Source: Batkoa obscura
Lineage: Eukaryota; Entomophthoromycota; Entomophthoromycetes; Entomophthorales; Batkoaceae
Direction of reading: 5' to 3'
Assembly (NCBI GenBank): GCA_030770535.1
Contig: JASVEC010000007.1
Span: 1,364,001-1,428,000 of the forward strand
DNA length: 64,000 bases
The notes beneath the pieces were generated by a model that saw nothing but the letters and a program-made list of their open reading frames with translations, was not told where the DNA came from and did not search any database. Of the stretch, positions 1 through 9,967 are shown piece after piece; position 1 is the stretch's first letter; the number at the start of each line of letters is the position of its first letter. The position numbers and the translations under genes were made by a program.

Positions 1-375
1 TATATTTTTCCTATCATCTCTATATTAAATTCAATATCAATGTTTATTTAGAATATGTAATAATACAATACCTTCAACACCCAAAATAGCTACTTTAAGA
101 TCCAAAAGTACGAATTCACATGTAAAACACTCTAATAAAATGGTGCCCTTCAATAAATCTCCTGCTTTAATTACATCGTTCATATCTAGTTGTATGTTTA
201 TTTTTATATGGCTATCTTTACTCCATTTGTTTTGCCCAATACCAAACCCTTTTAATTCTTGATTACCAGCCACTCCTTTTAATTCCATACTCTTTTTTTC
301 TAATTGATTATAATTGTTGTGTAAGACGTTCGTTGCATTTGTACGTAGCACTGATTGTAAGTTCAAATACTTCAT
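1..375 (-). CDS. Arrestin-like protein, 5' part only (runs off the window start)
   Basis: The first 100 or so residues of a protein whose gene continues beyond base 1. After a polar start, residues about 55-105 read like the N-terminal sandwich of the alpha-arrestin fold: a KINIQLD strand, then AGDLLKGTILLE (the family's usual PGD-x-V-x-G-x-V pattern), then LDLKVAILGVE. Alpha-arrestins are adaptors that bring Rsp5/Nedd4 ubiquitin ligases to membrane proteins. The apparent stop after HILNKH is an unspliced intron: a donor after base 72 and an ATAG acceptor at base 20 join GAA-G to AG-ATG-ATA, giving VEEMIGKI, in frame and arrestin-like. The start at 375 is the first ATG and lies opposite the divergent KH gene. 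The fold call rests on pattern only. Confidence 0.55.
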
Positions 376-1019
376 AGTTTTTTTATTAAATAAAATAAAT
401 AGTTATTGTTTATTAAGCGAAAGAATATTAAGATAAAAGTAGCTATTATTTAATTTTGAGTTTTTTAACCAAATTTTTATTTCTATTTTAAGACTTTTGT
501 TACTTTTTACTTGTCTATTTTAGATCGTCTTGAATTTCGGGTTTTCACTTTAAACTCAGGTTTAAAAAAGAAACTCAGATGTGATTGGTAGTGAAATTCC
601 ACAATCATTTGGTCTTGTTCTTAAAAATTTTAAAGGTCAGATTGTCTTGAAAACTACAAATTTATTTTAAACACCTTTTTTAAATACTGTAAAAACTCTA
701 TTTTATAATTTAATAGTAATATAGACAATATGTTTTATTTAGAGCTGAATAATTTTAACATTGAATTAATATAAACAACAATACTATACCGTTATGTCAA
801 TATTTGCACTAAGGTTTTTAAAATTTTTATTAAAATTCAGTCTATTATAGGCAAAAAAGAACCAATAAAACATTAAAAAGAGATTCAAAAATGGGGAACA
901 GTAGGAAAGAAAAATAAATAAGGAGCCAATAAAAGGAGGCAGAACATAAAATTTCAAAAACTAAGGAAGCCCAAGTTGAGGCATATTATTGTTAATCAAT
1001 TAACTTTAAAAAATAAACG
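376..1019. promoter_or_regulatory. Divergent promoter region between arrestin-like and KH-protein genes, with two CCAATAAAA boxes
   Basis: No coding sequence is seen here. Two copies of CCAATAAAA lie on the plus strand at about 862-870 and 926-934, 64 bases apart and within 160 bases of the KH gene start. CCAAT is the core site of the HAP/NF-Y activator in fungi. That these copies are used is an inference from position and repetition. Confidence 0.35.
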
Positions 1020-3150
1020 ATGAGTGAAGGATATCATGCAGTTCCTCCACCAGATTCTTTATCGAAGGGTGAGTCAAAGAACACCGATGCCAGCTTTTTG
1101 GACGCAATAGCTAAGGCTAGAGCCATCGCTGCTAAAGCTAAAGAGGCTCATGGTATGCCTAACGAGGATGTTGACAGTAGGAAGAGAACCTTAAGTAATG
1201 ACGAGGGTAAAAAAGCAGAAGGCAGCTCAAGAAATTACGATTATGGGTATGAAAGAGATAGTAAAAGGCAATATTCTAATAACGAAGGTAAGCTTATTGT
1301 ATAAATTAAATTTATTTTTAAATTTACATATATTAATAAAATAGGCTATAATAATAAACATGGTTTAGGTAGTTCTGAACAACAAAGTAGGTCATCTTAT
1401 ATGAAATCAGCTTATGGCCCGGGGGCCTCAGAGGATAAAATTACACAAGATTTTGAAATACCTATTAATACCTTAAAAATCATTATTAAATATAAGTTGG
1501 AGTACTTGAAACACATCCAAGATATTAGTGGAGCAACATTAAATTTAAGGGAAGAAAATACAGATGGTGAAAGGTATGGTAAAGGTGATTTAAGCGGAAG
1601 TAAAGAGCAAGTCAGAAAGGGTAAAGAGATGATTGACAAGTTAGTGGTGTCAAGTCAAAGTCCAGATTTTGATATGAAAAAATTTATCGATCTGAATACT
1701 CCAACAAGTTCTATTTTACAAACTTTGGGAGTTCCATCTAATATACGCCGAGAACAAGTCTCAGTCCCAAACAATAAAGTGGGCTTAGTTATTGGGCGAG
1801 GTGGAGAAACTATTCGTGAGTTAATGGAATTTTCTGGAGCGCGTATGAATGTAGTTATGGAACAAACCAGTGAACAGATATTAAAAAACGAAAAATTCAT
1901 AAATATTCAAGGAACTGAAGAATGCATTAGAAAAGCAAGAGAGTTTATTACTCAGATTCTTAATGGAGAGTATACTTCTCCAAGAGGTGGTAATAATCAA
2001 AATTTAAATGGGTTCGAAAAATCTTCAATTCAAGTTCCTACAGACAAAGTAGGATTAGTTATTGGGAGAGGTATTAGATTAGTTAAATTATTTTAAAAAG
2101 TATTAATTTTTTGAAATAGGTGGCGAAACTATCAAAGGCTTAATGCAACAAACTAGGACCAAAATTTTCATTGAAATGCCAGATGTCACCCCAACCCCTC
2201 CTACTCGTACCATTAATATCTCAGGTAATATTATTCTTTTGTCTATTTCAATATTAACTTTTATGGTTAGGCACTCAAAGTAATATCGAATATGCTAAGA
2301 ACCTTATTAACGAAAAAATTAACGTTGGAGCAGCAGTAAGTTTTTTATTTTTAAAAAAAAGCTATCAGCTATATAATCCTTTTAAATTATTTATTGATAC
2401 TAATGTTCTATTTTCTTACTTATAATAATTAGCCATATAATAAGTAAGTATATTATATTATTTGATGTTGTAGTATTAATCTTTTTTAGTAGCCGCTATG
2501 TAAACCCAATGTATGCAAACTCAGGGTATAACTCAGGATACGGTGGTGGAAGTTATGGCCAATATCCAGGATATAGTTATCAAGGAGCTGAATCGGCATA
2601 TCAAGGAGAAGCAGGATATCAATATGCAGGATACGAGAATAGTGAATACAAGTATCCAGGAACTGGAGCAGAAGGAGGTAACAATGAAGGGGAAGAAGAT
2701 CCAAATGCAGCAGCCAGTAACCCAGCTTATCAGGCTCCAGATCCCAATGACCCTGAAGCAGTTGCTGCTTATGAGGCCTACGTGAAGCAGTACAATGATT
2801 ATTATGCTGCTTATTATGCCTCAATGGGTTACTCATATCCCCAAGGTGGTGAGGGTTCTGCTTATGCTTATCCTACTGCTGAGGGTGAAGCAACTTCAGC
2901 TGCTTATGGTCAATCTAACACTGAGGAGTCTGCAGTTAATGCCTATGCCTATGGCAGCGAGTATTATGGTACTGATCCCAATGCCAAATCTGCTCCTTCT
3001 GGTCAACAATATGATTATTCAGGACACTATGATGGCTCATATAGTTATGGTTATCCAGCTGAAAGTGAAACTAACGGTGAAGAAAATAAAGAAGAAAGTA
3101 ATCCAGTAAAGAAAGAAGAGGACCAAGGTAAAGATGAAGAGGATAAATAA
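1020..3150 (+). CDS. Three-KH-domain RNA-binding protein, FUBP/KHSRP-like
   Basis: Exons: 1020-1287, 1345-2070, 2120-2224, 2271-2335, a predicted 11-base microexon 2433-2443, and 2490-3150. All joins are in frame. A short N-terminal region (SFLDAIAKARAIAAKAKEA) precedes three KH domains. KH1 is divergent and lacks a clear GxxG. KH2 has VGLVIGRGGETIREL and KH3 has VGLVIGRGGETIKGL, the second interrupted by an intron just after GRG. The tail is rich in Tyr, Gly, Ala and Ser, ends in an acidic Lys/Glu stretch, and contains DPEAVAAYEAYVKQYNDYYA, like the Tyr-rich C-terminal motifs of FUBP/KSRP. Such proteins bind single-stranded RNA or DNA and affect splicing, decay and transcription. The KH2-KH3 assignment is firm; orthology to FUBP is likely. 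Introns 1, 2 and 3 are 46-57 bases. Confidence 0.9.
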
Positions 3151-3490
3151 AATAGAGAGTAATGAAAGGGATATTGAGCGGAATTAGAAAAGTTCAACGA
3201 GCCTTTGGAAATTTAATTTTATAGGTTTACTCTAAAAATTGGATGATTAATAAAAATTTATCTTAGCATTTATAGAACCTATAATTTTGTGTTTTTATTA
3301 TGCATTTTTAATAACATTATTATGTTACATTTTAAGTATTATGTTGCTATTTTTTATAGTATTTATACTTTATTATTTTATTCATATATTATTTTATATT
3401 ATTTGTATTGTAAATCTTTGAACTATTTTTTTAGATATTTGACTTTAAATTTAAATTTTGAAAGTTTATTTTTTTCATTTTATTTCAAAT

Positions 3491-4446
3491 ATGAGAGAGA
3501 AATCAAGAGAAAGAAGCGATTCAAGGGATCGAAGAAGAGGTGGATCAAGAGGAAGAGGAGAATCAAGGGACCGAAGAAGAGAGGGTTCAAGGGAGAGATC
3601 AGGGTCTAGGAGTAGATATGGTAGACGAAGTGGGGCAAGAGATGGTAAACATTTAAACAAAGCATTAGAATTCAGCAATTAATTTATCATTTAAAGACTA
3701 TGCCCTTGAAATGGAAGATTACTTAGCCTATTCAAGGGGAGAAAAAAGAGGCGGGTCTCCAAGGAGAAGGAGGAGCTCCCGTTCCCCTTATAGGAGGGGT
3801 CGATCCCGTTCAGGAAGCCCTAATTATAGGAGAAGAGCAAGATCACCCTATAGAAGAGGAAGATCACGTTCAAAGAGTGTTGAAAATAGAAGGTCAAGAT
3901 CTCCAGGTAGAAGAAGACGATCGCCTTCTAGAAGTACTAGTCCAGAAGAGCAAGCTATACGCAAAAAGAATAAAAAGAAAGGGAAAAAGAAGGAAGTGGA
4001 AGTGAATGGTAATTTAGTTTATTTTTACTTTTGAAAAATTAAATTGATTCTTTAGAAGAAGAGGAAGAGGAAAAAGAAGATAAAAAGGAAGAAGAAAAGT
4101 AAGAGTAAATTTTATTATTTAGCAAGATATTTATCAATTTTTATTTAGGTTGGATCTTAGTAAAATCCCAGATGGTATTGATTAATTTGTCAAATTTTTA
4201 ACTTTGATTAACAATACTTTTAGCTGAGTTAACCCCTGAACAATTGATGATGAAACTAATGGGAATAGGTTCTTTTGAAACTACAAAGGTAAACAGTATA
4301 TTATCTAATATTGATTTTTTTATTCACTAAATTAGGGCAAAAAGGTTGATGATGCAGATGTTTCTGGGGCTCATGTAAAAAAACAAAGACAATATCGTCA
4401 ATATATGAATAGAAAAGGCGGATTCAATCGTCCTTTGGATGGCTGA
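3491..4446 (+). CDS. SNRNP27: U4/U6.U5 tri-snRNP 27 kDa protein (SNRNP27 family)
   Basis: Exons: 3491-3644, 3697-4008, 4056-4098, 4149-4174, 4224-4288, 4336-4446, all in frame. The N-terminal two thirds is an RS domain with dense RSRS, SRDR and RGRSRSRS blocks, followed by a basic and then an acidic low-complexity stretch. The last 55 residues carry the family signature: [18 protein letters not shown], then [20 protein letters not shown] just before the stop, nearly the same as the human protein. SNRNP27 joins the tri-snRNP and helps 5' splice-site handling during B-complex activation. An in-frame ATG lies 33 bases upstream (3458), but 3491 is preferred because the extension would encode hydrophobic residues unlike the family. 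Confidence 0.92.
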
Positions 4447-4584
4447 TAAACGAAATATTGTTAGTAACCTTAATTACAATGACCTTCGTTTTTATTAACA
4501 TTTATTTTATAAGTTTATAAATAATAAATGATTAAAACAATAACTGTTCATTTTATTTTTTTATTATATATTGCCGGGATTTAT

Positions 4585-5877
4585 TTATCGTTGTTTATTT
4601 CTTAATGTAATAAACGCAATTGAAAGTACTGCTACAGCAGATAATCCTATTACCCAACGCATGGGATTATTTGAAGCAGATTGATTATTAGGAATATCTT
4701 CAGTGATAGGAGAATCAGTAGCAATTACACTCTCATTTATGATTTCATCATCAAGTTGGTTATCACTTTGATCATCAAGTTGGGTTTTCTTTAGAGAATT
4801 TAATTGCTCTCTAGGAATAGTATCGTTAGGTACGGCAAAATTAGAATCAATATCAAAAGCTTTATAAAAATAAGTGGCAGCGAGGTATAAATTTTGCGTA
4901 GTGCCTAAACCTTGTTTATAGAGAAGGGCTAATTCATAACAGGAAGGAGCATGGTTATATAAACTTGCTTTTTTCCAATAAAATAAAGCTTTAATAGGGT
5001 CGGAATGAAGTCCGTTTTTACCTTCTAAAAATAAAGTAGCTATTATAAAGCAAGTGTTGGTATAAATTTTCAACTCCATAAGTTTCTCTTCATTTTTGGC
5101 TTTAAATTCTTCTAATACCACTACTGGCTCCCCATAAGCATCAAATTTTTCAATATGTTTTGGTTCAACAACTTTCTCTTTCAATAAATTGAAGATAATC
5201 AAAGCATAATATAAACTAAGCTTTGAGTCCGATTTAAAATAGTAGCTAGTACAATAAAACAAAGCTCTTAACGAGTTCTTTTCTGCTGCTAACTGAAACC
5301 ATTTAAGGGCTTCCTCTTTATTACTTTCTTTTTTCATTTCTTTATTTCCTAGCTCAAAGATATCTCCCAACCTTAACTGGGCTAAAAGGTACCCCTTCTC
5401 AGCAGATTTTTTGTAAAGCTCCATTGTTTTATCTGGTAATACTCCCTCTGTTAACTGCGCAAATAAAAATATGCTTTTTGGATCCGCTTCTTGACCCAAT
5501 TTTATACCTGAAGTTATTACCAATGGCCACTTGCTCCCTTCCACATCCTTCACTAACGTTATTTTACATTGTTGATATTCTTCATTTAAGTGTTTATTTA
5601 CTATCCACTCAAGTTTATAATCCGATTTTTCTTTCTTTATATTAGCATAAAGTTTACCCTAATAATAATGCATTAATTTTATCAGATTACAACTCTTTCT
5701 TTAATTTACCTCTATTATCAACTCAGTATCATTAACCCTAGCTTGAATAGTATTCGCTTCGATCTGAACCTTCAAATTTCTCTTTAATATTTCTTTACTT
5801 ACTATAAATTTTATTATGATCTCCTTTTCAGTTTGTTCCCATACATAACCCTCCTCTTTTAATTTTTGGACTTCCAT
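4585..5877 (-). CDS. CS-domain protein with Sel1-type repeats and a C-terminal membrane anchor
   Basis: Two exons: 5877-5710 and 5658-4585, joined in frame. Residues about 10-100 form a CS (p23/NudC-like) domain: YVWEQTEKEIIIKF, then VNDTELIIEGKLYANIKKE, then LEWIVNKHL and a final SKWPLV. CS domains usually bind Hsp90 or act as chaperones. The middle has Sel1-like (TPR-related) helical repeats: AEKGYLLAQLRLGDIFELG, AAEKNSLRALFYCTSYYF, SLYNHAPSCYELALLYKQGLG. After an acidic linker, the last 25 residues (MRWVIGLSAVAVLSIAFITLRNKQR) are a hydrophobic helix with a short basic tail, as in tail-anchored ER or mitochondrial outer-membrane proteins. I do not recognise a named homologue. A membrane-tethered chaperone adaptor is an inference from the architecture. 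Confidence 0.82.
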
Positions 5878-6136
5878 TGTAATGTATTTTAATAAACACT
5901 GTTATGTTTATCTTTCGATTTTTGATATTTTTAAAATTCGGTTTTTGATTTTCTTTCGTAAGCCAATTAAGTTTCAACATTTTATAAAAAATTAGAATCG
6001 ATGGAAGAATTGTTTTACAATAAAAAGTAATGATGATGATATCAAAATAAATGGCATAATGGTAGTAAAGATAAAATATTAATATTAAAAGAGTGAATAT
6101 AACATAGCACAAGCTTAAACAAGAGTTGGTTTTAAC

Positions 6137-7584
6137 TCAATCTTTATTAGTAAAATCTTTTTTAATAAACTCAATAAAACTTTGAAAGTCTAATAAACTT
6201 TGTTCTTTACTAAGAATATTTTTTAATTTAAACTGCTGATTCTTTACTTCATCCTCTCCAAAATAAGACAAATACTTAATATTGTTGAACTCGTTATTTA
6301 GACTAGTATACTTCTTAGTTAATTTTGATAAATTAGTATTGAAATTCGTTTCTACAACGGTAGATATTCCAATTTTCCTTAACTCTGTGGCCACTTGATT
6401 TACTAGTGTTACGGCTTCTTTGTGAATAGCAACTAACAGTACACTTTCTTTCTCTTTTAATTTTTTCCCTTTTAATAATAGACTGATCCTTTCAATTCCC
6501 AATCCAAACCCAATACTAGGAATAATAGTGATAGTATTATTATTCATGATTTTGTTTAATAATCCATCATATCTACCACCTGCTAAAATGGTAGCCTGAG
6601 ATTTACCTAATACACTTGCGTTAGAAATAAACTCAAACACTGTATTTTGATAATAATCTAAACCACGAACTAAGTGAGGGTTTAATACAAAAGGTATATC
6701 AAACTTTGTCAATTCCTCTTTAATTAATTCAAATCTATCTTTACTATCACCATTTAAATATTCATTTAACTGGGGCCCATTCGATAAAATACTTTGGTCC
6801 CCTTCATCTTTAGAATCAAAGATTCGAATAGCATTTCTATCTAATTTTTGCTGGGATAATTCGCTCAACCTTTCTCTTTTATCACTTAAATATTTTTTCA
6901 ACTCAATAATATACTTCTTTCTATCTACCTCATCACCCAAATTATTAATATGAAGTTCACTTTTAATATTCAATTCTTTTAATAGTTGTTCTGCCATCAA
7001 AATAACTTCAAAATCCGAATTGTATCCTCCTTGCCCAACAAGCTCTACTCCAAACTGATGAAACTGTCTATTTCTACCACGTTGAGGTCGTTCATGACGA
7101 AAGAAAGGACCATGATAATAGAACCTTAGATTATTGTGATTACTCTCCAGTAATAGATTATTCTGGCTGATACTTCTCAGAATACTTGCTGTACCTTCTG
7201 GGCGTAATGTATAATCTATCGAGTTTTTTTCATCTTTAAAGGTATATAGCTCTTTCCCTATGACCACGGAAGATGTGGAGCCCAAACCTCGATTAAAAAG
7301 TTCGCTATGCTCTAATATCGGTGTTTTCATACCTTGATAACCGTATAGTTGGACTATTTTTTTGCAATGAGATATGATTGAATCATATAATTTATAATCT
7401 TGACCGTATAAATCATACATCCCTTTGATCCTTTGTGTGCTACGCTGAATGCTTTCTGAAAATTGTTAGAACTAAAGCTGTGCTATGTATTGTAAAGTTT
7501 TTTACCATTTTCTAGTAGTTTACTGCTTTTTACACTGTATTGAAAGCATTGATTTTTTATTAAAAACTGAGCTTTCGATTTCAT
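6137..7584 (-). CDS. Histidyl-tRNA synthetase, bacterial/mitochondrial type, with a presequence exon
   Basis: Exon 1 is 7584-7506, exon 2 is 7455-6137, separated by a 50-base intron with a TTCTAAC branch point. The large exon alone would start at an internal Met after RIKG; splicing adds MKSKAQFLIKNQCFQYSVKS and about a dozen further residues, basic, Ser-rich and acid-poor at the start, as expected of a mitochondrial targeting peptide. Class II motif 2 is FFRHERPQRGRNRQFHQFGVE. The histidine-specific motifs are RGLDYYQNTVFEF and GGRYDGLL. A C-terminal anticodon-binding domain follows (residues about 360-460). The enzyme charges tRNA-His. The sequence resembles organellar/bacterial HisRS more than the larger cytosolic form. 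Whether a second, cytosolic gene exists elsewhere cannot be told. Confidence 0.93.
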
Positions 7585-7727
7585 TTTAAAAAATGAAAAG
7601 TAAAAAATCAATAAAATTAAAGGAATTTAAAGCTATAGTTGTTTATCAAAATAGCATTTTATTCTTAAATAAAATCAAAAGCTAAAAACATAATAGATAA
7701 CGATATTAAGCTCTGGTAAAAATTAAA

Positions 7728-9501
7728 TTAAATTAAATGATTAGGGGCATCATTGAAGATAGTACACCATAGATAAGCTTGAGAGAGGAGCAATTCAATT
7801 TCTTTAGTGCCCCATTGCTTTGTAGGTAAATTTTGTAAAAACATAATCAGTTCCTAATAATTAAGTTAACCTCATCTATTTAACACCAACTTAAATTTAC
7901 TTGAAAGTCCAACTTTAACAGTTGACTCGAAAAATGAGATAATAAAGCTGCACAAACATATACATGAAACTGGGAAAACCCAATGGGCGTTTCAGACTAT
8001 ATGAATTAATAATGAACTACTAAAATATACCTATCTACTTACTAAATAAGTGTCCCAGATACGGATAATCTGATTTAATTGAAACTCTCTCATCAGTAAA
8101 CAGTTCATCCATCGAAATGCAAACTGAACATAATGTAACTGTTCATTCTGAATGTGATTTGCTAGTTTTACTAAAATACGATACTTTATTACTTCAAGCG
8201 TTAAAAAGTATAAGCAGCTATTTATTTTACCATCAATTTTTATTAATAGGTATTTCAATAAGGCTAACTGGCGTTGAATACCACGTTGAGCTGACGTAAA
8301 ATTATCCTAAAAATAAAATAAAGTCAACTTATCTTGAAATAACTATTGAACTTACTTGAATGCCATCCAAAAGTTTACTTAAACACCAAAATACGTCACT
8401 TTCAACTTCATCCAACTGTACTTGAGTTAAACTTCCAAGTTGAATTTCTTTATCTAAAAATTTTAATATATATCGTGTTGCCTACTACTAATAATACCAT
8501 TTTTAAAATAATCCGCTATAAAAACCATAATAAATGGGGTGGCTAAATCGTTGATCCCTTGAACATAACCTGATGCTGGATGTCGAGTGGACCATACATA
8601 AAGTAATCTTTCTAATAACTAACAATAGTGATCAAAACAAATAAAAACGTCTAAGCACTAATTCATACTTTTTGTATTACTTCATCTTGAATAAGTTCCG
8701 ATTCAGGACAGGTTCTAGGGACGTCAATTTGAATTTGATGCCATAATTCAACATCCAGGTGCATCTCATTGATCTCATTATGTTTGATAAATATTCTCTT
8801 TCTATAATCAAAATATTCTTTTCTCTTTCTATTAATTGTTTCTTCTCGACGCTCAATTAACGTTGGTGCATACCCCATTAGTATCTTCCATATCAAACTT
8901 CGATGCTCTGAAGGTATCCCACCCCATGTTAATTTTTTTAATTCCGCTTTCGTAAACTGTTAGTCATAAATATACTCACTAGTAAAACGAATACCTAAAT
9001 CTAGTTGATTATCTTTTAATAATAAATTTATTTTCTTTAATTTCATCCTTTCTTTGGTTGGTATATCTATTTCATTTTTTGAATTGTTGGATTAAAAATG
9101 AAATATAACATACCTTCATTTTCTTCACTTCTATTTATTTCATTTCCTTCCTTTTGTTCGTTAGTATTTACTTTAAGTTTTTCCTCTTCATTTTTCTCAT
9201 CTTTATCTTCTATTGTTTCTAATTCTACTTTTTCTTTTTCATTCATGTCCTTACTATCAAATTTTCCTGTCCTGGTGTTTATGTCCTTCCTATTATAAAC
9301 AAAAAGACCTTCTCACTTATTTAATCAAAACTAAAAATTAATCTCTTACCCTGATTCTGCTTCTTTCGCCTTCTGAGTCTCCTCACTCTGTTTCAAAATC
9401 AAGCTGTTTGATTGTAAACTGCCTAATAAAAACAAGGGGCTTTGATTTTCATATTTTAATTTGCCAGGGCTTGAATACATCTTTTTGGTCCAGAAACCCA
9501 T
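7728..9501 (-). CDS. Rab GTPase-activating protein, Gyp1/TBC1D22 family
   Basis: About ten exons. The N-terminus starts MGFWTKKMYSSPGKLKYENQ, followed by a Lys/Glu-rich linker. The TBC domain runs to near the C-terminus with diagnostic blocks: LTWGGIPSEHRSLIWKILMG, ERREETINRKRKEYFDYR (typical of TBC1D22), IDVPRTCPE (arginine finger), HPASGYVQGINDL (glutamine finger YVQG), FWCLSKLLDGIQDNFT, YVQFAFRWMNCLLMRE and IIRIWDTYL. It stimulates GTP hydrolysis by Golgi Rabs such as Ypt1/Rab1. One intron of 60 bases stays open in frame: removing it turns a stretch of about 20 extra residues into IKIDVKLANHIQNE, matching the family's spacing, so the uninterrupted reading there is intron retention. Another intron (about 33 bases, branch point CTAAC) is unusually short. 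Confidence 0.92.
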
Positions 9502-9967
9502 TTTGTTATTATTGTTGTATTATATTATTATTATAGTTATGACAAAACCTTTCACTTTATTTTCAAATGTGGCTTTTTAAACGAGTTTTATTGGTGGAGC
9601 TTAAAGTTTGCTTTTAATTGACTAGTTTTTAGACAAATGTTTCAACTTAATTTTTATCTTAAATTAAAAGTTGGAATAAGTTATAATATTAAAATAGAAA
9701 CTGTTTACTTTATAAAAAAGAATAGGAAAAGAGATTAAAAATACTAAGCTAAGAATAAGAGAGAGACAAGTAAAGAGAGAGAAGGGTTATCTTCTAGGCA
9801 TAAAACAAAACCATAAAATAAAGTAAAATAGCGAAAAAAAGAGACTCATTAAAACAAATTAACATTAAATGTCTTTTTTATATATAATATAGAAATATAT
9901 ATAACTAGGTTAGTTATTAAGAATATTAAAATGTGATTCTTTTTTTATATAACAATAATCTTATAGC
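9502..9967. other. Intergenic, 466 bases
   Basis: This stretch lies between the Gyp1-like start and the Boi-like stop, both on the minus strand. It is AT-rich, with purine-rich runs on the plus strand at about 9720-9850, probably the Gyp1-like promoter. No gene or RNA is visible. Confidence 0.5.

Noticed and set aside
2486-2836. Minus-strand His/Leu-rich frame opposite the KH-protein tail
   Set aside because: It is a shadow of the Tyr/Gly-rich repeat codons on the plus strand; no start context or homology.
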